Positions 18,202 through 26,444 of a stretch of DNA of 26,444 nucleotides are shown here, one piece after another. A program made the translations under genes and the position numbers. Positions within the stretch are counted from its first letter, which is position 1; every line of letters starts with the position of its first letter. The notes below the pieces were generated by a model. That model saw nothing but the letters and a program-made list of their open reading frames with translations. It was not told the origin of the DNA and did not search any database. The stretch is from Dunaliella salina (Eukaryota > Chlorophyta > Chlorophyceae > Chlamydomonadales > Dunaliellaceae): assembly GCA_002284615.2 (NCBI GenBank), contig MU069981.1, forward strand, positions 59,159-85,602, read 5' to 3'.

Positions 18202-18996
18202 GTGAAGAGCTCTTCACTCGAGTTTCCTTCATGAGGTCAACACTTCTAATGATTATTTCACATTGCCATGTTGGCATGATATCTGTCTGGGGATTGGTAG
18301 GTTGGAAGTCAAAGGTGACATTCTTGCAAATTGCGCAGCCGGTGGTTGAGAGCCATGGAGATTCAGATAGGCTCTGAGGATTGCCTTCAAAGCCTTGGTT
18401 GACTTGATTGTCCAGGTCTATTTCAATGGCCAAGGGGTCTCCTATTTCCTCTGGTCGTTCCTCCGCGTCAAAGGCTTGCACATGAGCATCTAGGTCTGGA
18501 TGTATTCGTAGCATTTCTTCAGCTTCCCATTTAGGATGCCACTCTACATAGATCATTTCACAGTCCTCAGAGAAGTTGATCCTTTCCGGCTTTTGGGAGT
18601 CTGACAGGGATGCGCAGGCAGGGCAGTCCCAGTGCTCATTTTGTTCGCTCAGTGCCTGGTCATTTTGGGAGCATGCTTTGACATCTATGAGACAATCCCA
18701 GTGGTACCACTGGGATACCGGTATGTACGGTGGCAGGTATCACAGGTGGGCATATCTTCATGGATTTGACTTTCAAAGGTGTATTCTTTGCTTAATGGGC
18801 TCCACCAGAGCTGGCAACACGGGTCTACTTTAGTTCTTCTTGATACATGCTTTGAAGAGGCCACTTTCAGCCCATCATTTTGGAAAATGGGCAAGGCCCA
18901 TTTTTCAATGGTGACGGGGTGCCATTGTACTTTGTATTGTTTTTGCTCCTTTTCTTGAGAAGATCTCTTATATTTCCGGAGGTGTTGCCAGCCCAA
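18188..18996 (-). pseudogene. PHD finger and acidic linker of element D
   Basis: The frame 18996-18685 reads WHPVTIEKWALPIF, DPCCQLWW and TCDTCHRTY, then breaks. A shifted frame resumes YHWDCLIDVKACS and ends HWDCPACASL, completing the C4HC3 ligands. The break is a 17-bp insertion that creates a perfect 22-bp palindrome (18695-18716). The frame 18556-18188 follows with an acidic, Asp/Glu-rich stretch (DAEERPEEIGDPLAIEID) and the family linker VTFDFQPTNPQTDIMPT. Confidence 0.7.
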
Positions 18997-19148
18997 GATA
19001 TGTAGGATGACATGGGCAAAGCGGAAGATGGTGTTACTAGCTTCAACTGCGCTTAATGCAGCAGCCTTATTCTGTTTATAATTCCAGAGCCATTGGGGGA
19101 AATCAGTGCTGAGGTGTTTGGAGGTGAGGGAAAAGGGGTTGTTATGGG

Positions 19149-19779
19149 TTAGAGATCAGGGTCAAAAATTGTTGTTGGGGCTCGGCTCCCTCTGGACATT
19201 CTACTTCCAATTTGTGGGGTCTGAGAAGGCTCCCGGGACGGGGTCTGTGTGTGGGGTGTCGTATAGGGTTGATTGCGTTGTATATTATGTACTTGCGTTT
19301 GCGGCTGCTCCGCATGGGGATCGTTTCTTTTGCAAGTGCGTCTGCTTTGGTATGAGTGCCCTTCTGCGCATGGCTGGCTGTTTGGAAATTGGCTCTCCTG
19401 GCTGCTGGGGAAAGCATTTTCTACTTCCATATCCTCAGCATCAAAGAGGGGGTTGCTGTAAGCCCTAGAATCAGGGTGTATGTGTTGTATTAGGAGCACA
19501 TCTCCCACTGCCTGGGTTGGAATTGGAAGGATCAGGGGGAGCATGGCCTGGGTGAAACTTTGACCAGTTCCATCCTGTTGGTGTATTTTCTGTTTTCATC
19601 ATTTCTGTATATGTTGTATGATTTATGCAGCGTGATTCAGGGGTTTTATTGGGTGAGCTGTCTTGGTTGTGAATGATTGTGCTGATGATGTTAGGTCTGT
19701 CCTCAGTCAGAGTGTGGGTGTTGAGGGTATGAGAGAGTCTATTCAGGGCTACAATATGTTTGGTCTTAACGTTGGTCTC
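19149..19779 (-). pseudogene. Disordered N-terminal region of element D
   Basis: Minus frames from 19779 contain HIVALNRLSHTLNTHTLTED, NTPTGWNWSKFHPGHAPPDP and a Gln/Pro/Ser/Thr-rich run to IFDPDL at 19149. No known domain is visible. The listed frames that start upstream of 19779 begin in element C sequence, so their first residues are chimeric. Whether D begins exactly at the true 5' end of its family or is slightly truncated cannot be told. Confidence 0.5.
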
Positions 19780-19905
19780 AATGCTGACTGTGTGCGTTTG
19801 CTTGGGGGCCCTTCTGCAGTAGTACCTTGTTCGGCAGGAGCCGGAGTACCCAGGCTTGCAGTAGGTACGTCTGCAGAGGGGTGAAGTGCTTGTGTGGGAG
19901 TGATG
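19780..19905 (-). mobile_element. Element C, piece 2: N-terminal fragment between D and E
   Basis: In element orientation it reads ATCACTCCCACACAAGCACT to GTCAGCATT, matching element B 6111-6235 closely, including the CTCTGCAGACG and GGGCCCCCAAGCAAA blocks. It is trapped between insertions D and E. Confidence 0.85.
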
Positions 19906-20044
19906 AAAGAAAGAAAAGAACAGAAAAAAGTACACAGGCAGTGAAACCACTCTCCACATCAATTAAGGAAAAGGGTATACCAAGGGCCATGGCACTGTGT
20001 ATCCTCTTCCGCGAGAGAAAACAGAAGAAAGAAGTCAGTAGGGA

Positions 20045-20866
20045 TCAGGTGGGTTACTAGCAGTATCCCGTGCCTGACCTTGATGAGAGTTGAAAAAGGT
20101 TTCCTCAAGAGCGCGTCTGGTGCTGGCAAGTTTGTAATCATACAGGACAGAATGAGCATGAAGTTCCGCACGAGCTTGGTGGCCTTGAAAGTGTCAAGAC
20201 CAAACTCCTTAAGAGGTTCAAATGTGTGCGGGTGTAGATGACTCCTCCCACACCTAGCAGGATAGTATGGAGGGTACCTTGAGCAGAAGCTCTAGAAAGA
20301 TGGCGGCAAAGGTCGCGGCGCTGCTGATTGGAGGCCTGAAGCTGGCTGTAAGGCCGGGTGTCCTCACAGTATTTGACTTCCAAAAGGTGGATGTGTCACT
20401 GATCTGGGTGGAGCTGACTGGGGTCAAGAGCCTTGAGTGTGGGTGGAGTGCCCATGGCTGGCGCTGAGCCCTCCCTGTTCCCCCCGCGCCCCTGTGTACT
20501 TCTGAATTCATAATGAGGATTCAACCTTGGCGCCCTTTTCAGAGGAACAACTAGTAGAGCATCAGGCCGGCTGGAAGTGAGCCTATCCTTATCAGGGAAG
20601 CGGCACAGGAAAATATATTTGGGAAGGGTCCTATTAGTAGCATGTTCTGGGATCTGTAGGCCTTGCAAGGCAAGACGGTCTGCTCTGCCAATGTCCATGA
20701 AGCCAATACCTGCCCCAAGAGGGCCTTTGCTGATGGCTTTTAGGAGGATTCTGCTGGCAATATTATGTCGCTCATTAACTGATCAGTTACCAAACCAGAC
20801 ATAGAAGAATTTTTGCATCCTGATAAGATGTGAAGGGCACTGTCAAGTTTCCCACAGAGGGGGCAT
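20045..20866 (-). pseudogene. Zinc finger (part) and PD-(D/E)XK nuclease of element E
   Basis: In minus orientation: ECPLCGKLDSALHILSGC (20868-20810) is the finger. The 100-codon frame 20698-20396 has the block RLALQGLQIPEHATNRTLPK and SSRPDALLV (PD motif); a single TGA (20396-20398) separates it in the same frame from HLLEVKYCEDTRP (E-x-K, about 20375). LHTILLGVGGVIYTRTH follows and the C-terminus is ASNPPDPY with a stop near 20043. All motifs of the nuclease are present, so one stop and a downstream frameshift near 20180 are its main lesions. Confidence 0.75.
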
Positions 20867-21239
20867 TCGGAATGTTTTGGTCTCTCTGATTGGGTCAGGT
20901 CTGATTTGGCCTGAAAAGGGTGCCTCCGGTTGGCCTTTGAGTCAGAGAGAAGGTGGTCTGATTCAAAGGCTGCCGCTATATAGCGTCACGGAGAGCCTCT
21001 GATGATGGTCTGATTCAGAATCAAGCTGGTCTGATTCAGACTAACGTTAACTTGGCCCCATCTGCCTATTCACACCATGTCTGAACTGCCTCTGAATCAG
21101 TGTAACTTCTCAGGGTCAGACAAATTCATCAAAGTTCCCATCTGCCTTGTGATGGACCCTCTGAAGGCGCCCTGGATCAGATTAAGTCTGAACTGGACAC
21201 CTTTCTTATCATGAAAAAAGAAAAAAAAAAGCTCTGGAG

Positions 21240-21640
21240 GGGGTCTGGATGAGAGCTGAGCAGACCAGAAAGGCTTTGAAGAGGGTCTGAATCAGAGACA
21301 TTGTGCGACTGAACAGTCAAAGATGGCTAAGGATCAGAGGGTCTGAATCAGAGGGAAAGGGTCTGATTGGGGTCTGGCTAGTAGTCTGAATCAGACAACT
21401 GTCTTGGTGGACATCAGACGAAAAGGGCTCTGAACAGGGTCTGAATCAGATACATTCAGTGACCCAGCAGTCCGGGATGGCCAGGGATCGAAAGGTCTGA
21501 ATCAGAGCAAGAGAGGTCTGAACAGGGTCTGAATCAGATATATTCAATGACCAAGCAGTCTGGGATGGCCAGGGATCAAAAGGTCTGAACCAGAGGAAAA
21601 AGGGTCTGAGCAGGATCTGAGTGTTAGTCTGAATCAGACA
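21240..21640 (+). repeat. Higher-order GTCTGAATCAGA minisatellite in S2
   Basis: A block of about 85-180 bp recurs: AGGGTCTGAATCAGA, then ACATT-x-GTG/AATGAC, an AGCAGTC-GGGATGGC block, AGGGATC, and a second GTCTGAATCAGAG. Clear units lie near 21285, 21435 and 21522, the last two most alike. A diverged unit follows insertion F at about 22385-22500. Confidence 0.65.
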
Positions 21641-21865
21641 CCTGCCTTGAATGAAATCAGACGAAAATGGCTCTGAAGAGGTCTGAATCAGAGTAACGTT
21701 TGTCTGATTCAAATTTTGCCCCAACTGCCTTCTCACACAATGTCTGAATTGCCTGTGAATCAGAGTCCATTTTCTCAGAATCTAGATTCCCATAAAAGTT
21801 CGGATGAAGAACACCCATCTGTTTCAGAACTACCTTCTGGAGTGGCTCTGATTCAGAGGGTGCTA

Positions 21866-22380
21866 AGAAAGAAAAGAAAAGAAAAGAAAAGACTACGCAG
21901 TCCAGTTTGGCCGCGTGCATTAAGAAAAGGTCACCCTCCTGAAAGGCAGGGCCCCACCATCCAGACCAAGAGGAAGAGGTGGCACAGAGGGCTACTCCAG
22001 CAAGTTGGCCACCACCATGGGACCTACAAACACGACTGTTGGCAGGCCCTGTCCAGCAAGCTCCAGACCCACCCCTAAGCCTTAGAGCAAGCTATCCAAC
22101 ATCTCAGTATGGGTGCTAAGTCTGTGATGCAAAAGGTGGTTTGTTTTTGCACCTGCCACTGTTGATGGTGGGGAACATGTTGCAAGGCCTTTTGCAGACA
22201 GTGCGGCTTGTCCTGCGCATGCACAGCCTATGAATGAGCTCATTATGTACAAGATAGATGTATATATATTTATAATTGTGCTCTGCTGTCACGAAAAAGT
22301 TTCAGAGGGGTAGTGCCGTGTTGAGAAGCGTGAGGTACAAGGTTCAAATCTCACCTTTTACTGACTGACACACTCAACCA
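21866..22380 (-). mobile_element. Element F: 3'-end fragment, D-like tail
   Basis: Starts with a long GAAAA tail (21866-21890) followed by GACTACGCAG and GGCCGCGTGCATTAAG, which in reverse complement is the D-type 3' end (D: GGCCGCGTGCATTGG). Similarity to D is clear for about 55 bp only; beyond that the sequence is not recognised and the right end is set by where GTCTGA repeats resume. It may be a diverged copy or a composite. Confidence 0.5.
22300..22365 (+). other. Possible tRNA-like (SINE) promoter boxes
   Basis: GGTTCAAATCT (22341-22351) matches a polymerase III B box, with TAGTGCCGTG (22311) a poor A-box match 30 bp upstream. The T-stem pairing is weak. It may be a SINE head remnant inside F. 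Confidence 0.25.
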
Positions 22381-22571
22381 GGGGAGTCTGATGAAGGTTT
22401 GAATCAGTGATGTCAGGCTAGGAATTAAAGGATCTGGATCAGAGGGAAAAGGGTCTAATTGGGGTATGAGTATTTGTCTGAATCAGACACCTCCTGTGTG
22501 GCTAACTCGGAGCCTATCAGAGGTCATCCCTCTGAATCAGAGCAGGTTCAGAGAAACAAAACTTCCTGACG

Positions 22572-23097
22572 AAAAGTTGTGGGCTGGTGGAAAGTTTGAA
22601 GCGCACCGCATGTTTTTGATTGAAGAGGGTACCTGTGCGGTATTTACAAATGTTTTACCTCATTTTGAAAGAGAGTGTTGACATGGTCCAGAAGGCATTG
22701 CTGATATTTTTGTGGGTGTGGGGAAGTGAACTTTGATAGAAGGAGTAGTATCCTGTGCTGGTGTTGGCCTTTCCAAGTCTGTGTTTTGAGTGCATGTGTT
22801 TCCGTAAAGCATCATCATGATGGAGGTTGGAGAAGTGTTTAAGCTTTACGGCAGGTGGGTTCAGACGTCTAGACGCATTTGCATGAGTGCAGGAAGTTTC
22901 CTCAAAGGCAAGGCAGGCGGTGTCACGAAAAGGATTGCCTTCAAGGTTTGCATATGGGAAGGTTACGTCTGTGTCATTATTCTGAGTGGCCTGATGCTTA
23001 GCAATGGCATCTGCATATTCGTTGCCAACAATTCCAGCATAAGATTTAACCTTGAAGAAATTGGATTGGGGTAGGTGAGTTGCGTATGAGTTGTATG
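22572..23097 (-). pseudogene. RNase H C-terminal half of element E
   Basis: The minus frame 23164-22655 (169 codons) is chimeric: its first 22 residues (MEVQSLLEPLSKRACYN) come from element C, and the rest from E. E's part has FKVKSYAGIVGNEYADAIAK, the end of RNase H with the final catalytic Asp, then LEGNPFRDTA and HSKHRLGKANTSTGYYS, equivalent to D's HKKHKLESADTSGYHY. A shifted frame carries KYRTGTLFNQKHAVRFKLST up to the S2 junction. Confidence 0.7.
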
Positions 23098-23310
23098 TGA
23101 TGCTTAGTGTAGAATTGTAGCAAGCTCGCTTGCTGAGTGGCTCCAACAGTGATTGTACTTCCATGACGTCATGTCGACATAAACAATTTGTTGTGTTTCA
23201 GGACAGCTGATGGGTGTAGGATGATTGGCTGTACGTCTGAGGCGGCGTCCTGTGTGTTCATGGGTGTAGTAAGATGTTCCTTGAGTTGAAGAATGCTTCT
23301 GCACTTCTCA
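23098..23310 (-). mobile_element. Element C, piece 1: 5' region
   Basis: Minus-strand sequence matches element B 5920-6115: the THEHTGRRLRRTANHPTPIS frame, CCTGAAACACAA, and MEVQS/LSKR block. Similarity fades before about 23310, with a ~24-bp gap relative to B, so the true 5' end of C is uncertain. It is the upstream end of the backbone element of the nest. Confidence 0.75.
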
Positions 23311-24595
23311 TTCGCACCTTCTTTCCAAACGGCTCTGTACCTGCCTGCTTCTCACCACACACGGTCTTGTGTTAGCATTTTCCTATGGATCCTAACAACT
23401 CTGCGCTTTATCCCCTTCTTCATAAACTCCTACTTTTTAATGGACAGGCTAGCAGTCAGTCTTTCAACGTTCAAAAGTTTTGACTGGAGGCCTCTTGTTG
23501 GGCAGGCCTTGTGAAGGGTTGAAAAGTACAACTCTCCTCAGCTTCCTCGGTTTGCAGGGTTGTAAGGTTGTGCCCTGTCAACCAAGATTTTGGCACAAAA
23601 CGTATCAAGCCAGCTAGTTCGGCAGCATAAAACTTCCATTTCCTGTCAAGGGGGTCAACTGAGGCCTGAAATTGCCAATACCCTGAGGGATGCAGAATTT
23701 CAAGCAAGTAGCATCACCTTTTGATCACCTTTTCCTTCCCAGGAAACCCATATTTGAAGGTTTCGATGTGTTAGCTGATATGAGGATCTCATCTAGGTCA
23801 GAGCCCCACAAAATTGTGCCTCGCAATACCAGCACGTTAAGTCTTCTGCACCTTAAGATATGATTCGTAAGCATGGCAGGTAAGGGGCTTCCATTCCAAT
23901 GGGTCATTTGGTACATGCAAGCTCTGAGATCTAAATCCATACATTTGATGTCAAGTTCTCATTCTCAATGTCCACACAGTTTTTCATGTCTTACAAGACG
24001 GTTTCAAGATTTATTGTATCAATAAACAAACCTTATGGCCCACGTCCAAATGCAGTAAGTTAGAAGCATGTACTATGCAGCTTTGTGCCAAAGTAAAAAT
24101 CAATGAGTGAAGGCAATTGAATTTTGCCACAAGAATAAAGGAGCGATCTGCAAACATTTTTGATCAGGGGCTACGAGACTTGCCTGCCGAAAAAGGCAGT
24201 CCCCCTTGGCAATCTTGTCAACGCCTGAACACCCTTTTGCTGCGGCATACCACAACCATAACTTGATCATGAGGCTCTCCCAGTAGAGCTTTAGAGCCAG
24301 TAGAGCTTTAGACCCCGCTTGGCTCTCTTTCCGACTGTGTCTGTAGGAGCTGTGACATTTTCGTCTGTGTTTGTAGGAGCTGCGATCTTATGTGCGACCT
24401 TGCATGACCTCGTGCCTGCCTTTTCTTTCATTTAGGAGCTGTTATCTTCCTTTCAGCAGGCTCTGATGGGACATCGCTATGTCCTTGGGTCGGTCTAAAA
24501 ACAAAATAAATATGCATGAGACAAGAGAAACAGGTTAAAATATATCCAGGGTGTAACCAGAGGGGGGTAACCATTGTGTAGGACTATAAGAGGCT
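23311..24595. other. Unassigned flank; two weak coding-like minus frames
   Basis: Minus frames 23940-23725 and 23707-23471 follow each other closely and contain ordinary-looking protein sequence (for example RRLNVLVLRGTILWGSDLDE, then KWKFYAAELAGLIRF), but I recognise no family. They could be exon remnants or chance. Short direct repeats CCAGTAGAGCTTTAGA occur twice at 24280-24312, and TAGGAGCTG three times between 24344 and 24445. Confidence 0.3.
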
Positions 24596-24704
24596 ACATC
24601 TCAAACGCATGGATATCCCAGAGCCTTTTTTTTTTTGCAAATACATTATTGGCTTCAGGTCCCAAAACTTTTGGTCCTGTAATATCCATGCGTTTTTGAG
24701 ATAT
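24596..24704. repeat. Inverted repeat with flanking direct repeats
   Basis: ATCTCAAACGCATGGATAT (24598-24616) is the inverse of ATATCCATGCGTTTTTGAGAT (24682-24702), enclosing about 65 bp. Outside lie direct repeats of GTAACCAGA-GGGG (24552 and 24730). It could be a small decayed MITE or a structured spacer. Confidence 0.55.
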
Positions 24705-24858
24705 GGCCAGATCAAGATCTGGAGAAGGTAACCAGAAGGGGTTATCTGGGGCCTAAAATCCCCTGTTTTTTGCATGCACCCTGATCAAGCAAGTCAAGAG
24801 CCTTCACAGTGCAAAAATGGAAACATTGAACATGTGTGAAGATAGATCAACAAGAATG

Positions 24859-25502
24859 CTAGGTGGGCATTTCCAGAAGCTCTTCAAATTCAGGAGCAAT
24901 CGAGTAACTCCACATTATGATCAGATACACAGAAAGGATGGGAGGAATGTCTTCCTTCATTGCCGAGGAAGGACCATACAGGAGAGGTGCCCTCCTCCTG
25001 AAGAATTTGTTTTTTACTTGTTGGAATTCAAGTGCCTTGGCAAGTAGGGCCTTCTCTAACTGTCCCAAGATACTTCGCCTCCGTAACTCTTGGTGCCAAA
25101 AAAGCAGTCGCCTGCAAGGCCTTGAGTAGCACAGCATGACTGATATGGGAGTGTTTTTCAGACTTGCCGCCCTTTTGATGGTCACTTTTTCCTGGCAGCG
25201 ACCTCCTCCAGTGCTTCAGCAAGAAAGCGACCCTCATCTTGCTGCACTAAGCTAAGGCGAGCTGGCATCCCACCACGATGGCTGCACGCACCAAGGAGGA
25301 TTGTAAGCTTTGTCAGGCAGAGGCTTGCATGTTTCTTGTCAAATTGTGTTAGAGCGTCCATGCATAACTCTTGATGTCCCCTGGGACCTACAGCACCTAA
25401 ATGACATGCAGTCGCCCCCCCCTCTCCCAAGGGCATGGGGAGAATGAAATTGTTATGACATGCCCAAACCAAAACAAATATGACTAGGCTTTTTGAGCAC
25501 AA
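24859..25502 (-). other. Unrecognised coding-like minus frames
   Basis: Minus frames 25502-25182 (106 codons) and 25185-24859 (108 codons) overlap by four bases, and a third (25237-25028) spans the junction. The sequences have plausible amino-acid composition (LSLVQQDEGRFLAEALEEVA; FRRRAPLLYG) and could be a frameshifted gene or exon, but I recognise no domain or catalytic motif. Confidence 0.25.
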
Positions 25503-26121
25503 ATGTTGGTTTGCAACTGCAACAGTGCAGGAAATTGAACAAAAAGCATTGCAGATTCACTTTTAACATCCATGTGCAAGACTTTGACCTGGAATCTCTG
25601 CTGGCTGCAACCAAATGGTTAAAATTTCATGTAGACGAAACTCATCTGGAGACTGATGACCTTAATCTGATCTTCAAAACCATTTTTTTTTGCTTTCGAG
25701 TCTACACTTCTGCCACATTGCAAAAGGAAGCACATGCTCTGCACTATTGAAGCAATATAATTTGTTTCACTCCCACTGATACAGCCAGACTGATATTTAC
25801 CTCATTCCTAATGCACAATTTCTGTATTACCACCACACCCAGGGGGAAGTCAGCCTGATAGAGATAAATAGAAAATTTCGGTTTATCACCTCACCACCTT
25901 CTCACACTCCTCACACCCAGCACAAGCTCAATGCCGACTCCCCCATGATCATAGTATGCAGAGACACCTCTGCTTTGAACAAGAAGTTTGAAGGAGAAAT
26001 GCTTCTGCATCCTACGGCTTTGTTCAAACAGGTTGAGGAACCGCAGCAAGGCTTCACAGGTGACGCCCAAAATTGGCCATGTGAAACCCCCCAGGGTGGC
26101 AAGCCCAGAAAACTTATTTTG

Positions 26122-26144
26122 TGACAAAGAATCAGATTCTTTGT
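26122..26144. repeat. Perfect palindrome
   Basis: ACAAAGAATC and GATTCTTTGT surround one A (26124-26144). Outer GCCCAG (26103) and CTGGGC (26148) could extend the pairing. No role is evident. Confidence 0.6.
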
Positions 26145-26186
26145 GTCCTGGGCATTGCTTGGTATAGTTAGGGGTCGGCGTTCAGT

Positions 26187-26236
26187 ATATAACGTTATAT
26201 AACTATAACGTTATATAACGTTATATAACGTTATAT
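26187..26236. repeat. Tandem self-complementary TATAACGTTATA array
   Basis: Four ACGTTATATA units, each its own reverse complement around ACGT, with one shifted unit (ACTATAACG). It is an AT-rich palindromic minisatellite that could form cruciforms. The flanks show no gene. Confidence 0.8.
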
Positions 26237-26444
26237 GGACATTCGTTATAACCAGTGCCAAAATCGCGAATCGCAATTTGCGCTTTGCAGGGTACCGAGT
26301 ATGGCTTTTGGCTCTCGTCTAGGCTCTTGCAAGCACTTCGAACAAGAATTTCATAAGCACAGCAAATAAGGAATACTTGGGTGCTCGCAATGATGGGCCG
26401 TGACTGTTGGGAGCAGGTGGCACTGATGAGGCACTCGCGCGCGC

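Larger units (their letters stand above)
15363..19779 (-). mobile_element. Element D: complete-looking diverged RT-less element
   Basis: D is a 4,417-bp minus-strand element inserted in the N-terminal region of element C. The target duplication AATGCTGA lies at 15355-15362 and 19780-19787; the unfilled site in B reads CAGCATTAAG (6229). It has the same domain order as B and C but clearly diverged sequence, so it is a separate subfamily: disordered N-terminus (19779-19149), PHD (18996-18600), linker (18556-18190), PCIF1-like domain (18201-17400), RNase H (17150-16650), zinc finger (16363-16250), nuclease (16224-15505), 3' UTR and tail (15504-15363). No reverse transcriptase block is present. 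Stops and frameshifts are fewer than in B but still disabling. Confidence 0.88.
20867..22571. mobile_element. S2: second CTGATTCAG-rich insertion with TIR-like ends
   Basis: S2 splits element E within its zinc-finger region. The left end reads GAATGTTTTGGTCTCTCTGA (from 20869) and the right end, in reverse complement, TCAGGAAGTTTTGTTTCTCTGA from 22570 (first 20 bases share GTTTTG-TCTCTGA with the left). Restoring the finger codons suggests a CG 2-bp duplication. Dozens of GTCTGAATCAGA-like motifs fill it in both orientations. It contains insertion F (21866-22380); without it S2 is about 1.2 kb, like S1. No transposase is seen. Confidence 0.6.
19906..23097 (-). mobile_element. Element E: 5'-truncated third subfamily, split by S2
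   Basis: E is a minus-strand copy inserted in the N-terminal region of element C, with GTGATG at 19900-19905 and 23098-23103. Its 3' end (19906-19990) has the A/G-rich tail, a GTACACAGGCAG box and a hairpin whose arms contain GGTATACC and TGTGTATCC. Its 5' end starts inside RNase H, so the first ~2.9 kb are missing. After removing S2 it is about 1.5 kb. Joining the halves restores codons for QLF and ECPLC across the S2 junction. Confidence 0.8.

Noticed and set aside
20885..21860. CRISPR-like array of CTGATTCAG repeats
   Set aside because: The repeats are only 9-12 bp, irregularly spaced and in both orientations, and the context is eukaryotic.
21716..22078. 120-codon plus-strand frame as a gene
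   Set aside because: It runs from S2 repeats through the GAAAA tail and 3' UTR of F, so it crosses a transposon boundary.
22655..23164. An internally deleted or spliced copy joining the N-terminus to RNase H
   Set aside because: GTGATG flanks at 19900 and 23098, and sequence continuing in C at 19905, show that this is an insertion junction between C and E.

Overview
The window looks like a piece of nuclear DNA from a repeat-rich eukaryote. I find no intact host gene, rRNA, functional tRNA or prokaryotic operon. Almost everything recognisable is mobile DNA in decay. Zinc-finger plus restriction-like-endonuclease plus RNase H modules are known to me mainly from non-LTR retroelements, including green-algal Dualen/RandI types, so a green-lineage alga is a weak guess; the species cannot be settled from this sequence. 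Two ambiguous bases (1078, 16650) indicate a draft assembly.

Layout. 1-4815: mostly unassigned sequence holding a 739-bp PIF/Harbinger-like non-autonomous element (505-1243, TTA target duplication) and a diverged ~490-bp tandem duplication (1795-2285 and 2688-3178). 4816-23310: a nested pile-up. Its backbone is one minus-strand element of about 4.2 kb (element C), now in six pieces (23310-23098, 19905-19780, 15362-14264, 14061-12792, 10710-10145, 5796-4816). Five insertions separate the pieces: element E (19906-23097, TSD GTGATG), element D (15363-19779, TSD AATGCTGA), a tRNA-derived SINE (14062-14263, TSD AGGGGAATGTCT), a CTGATTCAG-rich insertion S1 (10711-12791) and a plus-strand relative, element B (5797-10144). 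S1 and its relative S2 (20867-22571, inside E) carry further insertions. 23311-26444: unassigned sequence with inverted repeats and a palindromic repeat array.

The main coding content is one family of elements. B, C and D (4.2-4.4 kb each) share the same domain order: a disordered N-terminus, a PHD finger, a conserved linker, a domain whose layout resembles PCIF1-type adenine methyltransferases (inference), RNase H, a CCHC-type zinc finger, and a PD-(D/E)XK endonuclease ending in a conserved SNPPDP(H/Y) tail. All three lack any recognisable reverse transcriptase, yet copies are 5'-truncated, share a 3' end (hairpin, then a TACGTAG-like box, then a TTTTC-rich tail) and have target duplications, as expected for target-primed reverse transcription. 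All copies are broken by stops and frameshifts. The family architecture, and the mobile nature of the CTGATTCAG-rich elements, are the two points most worth following up.
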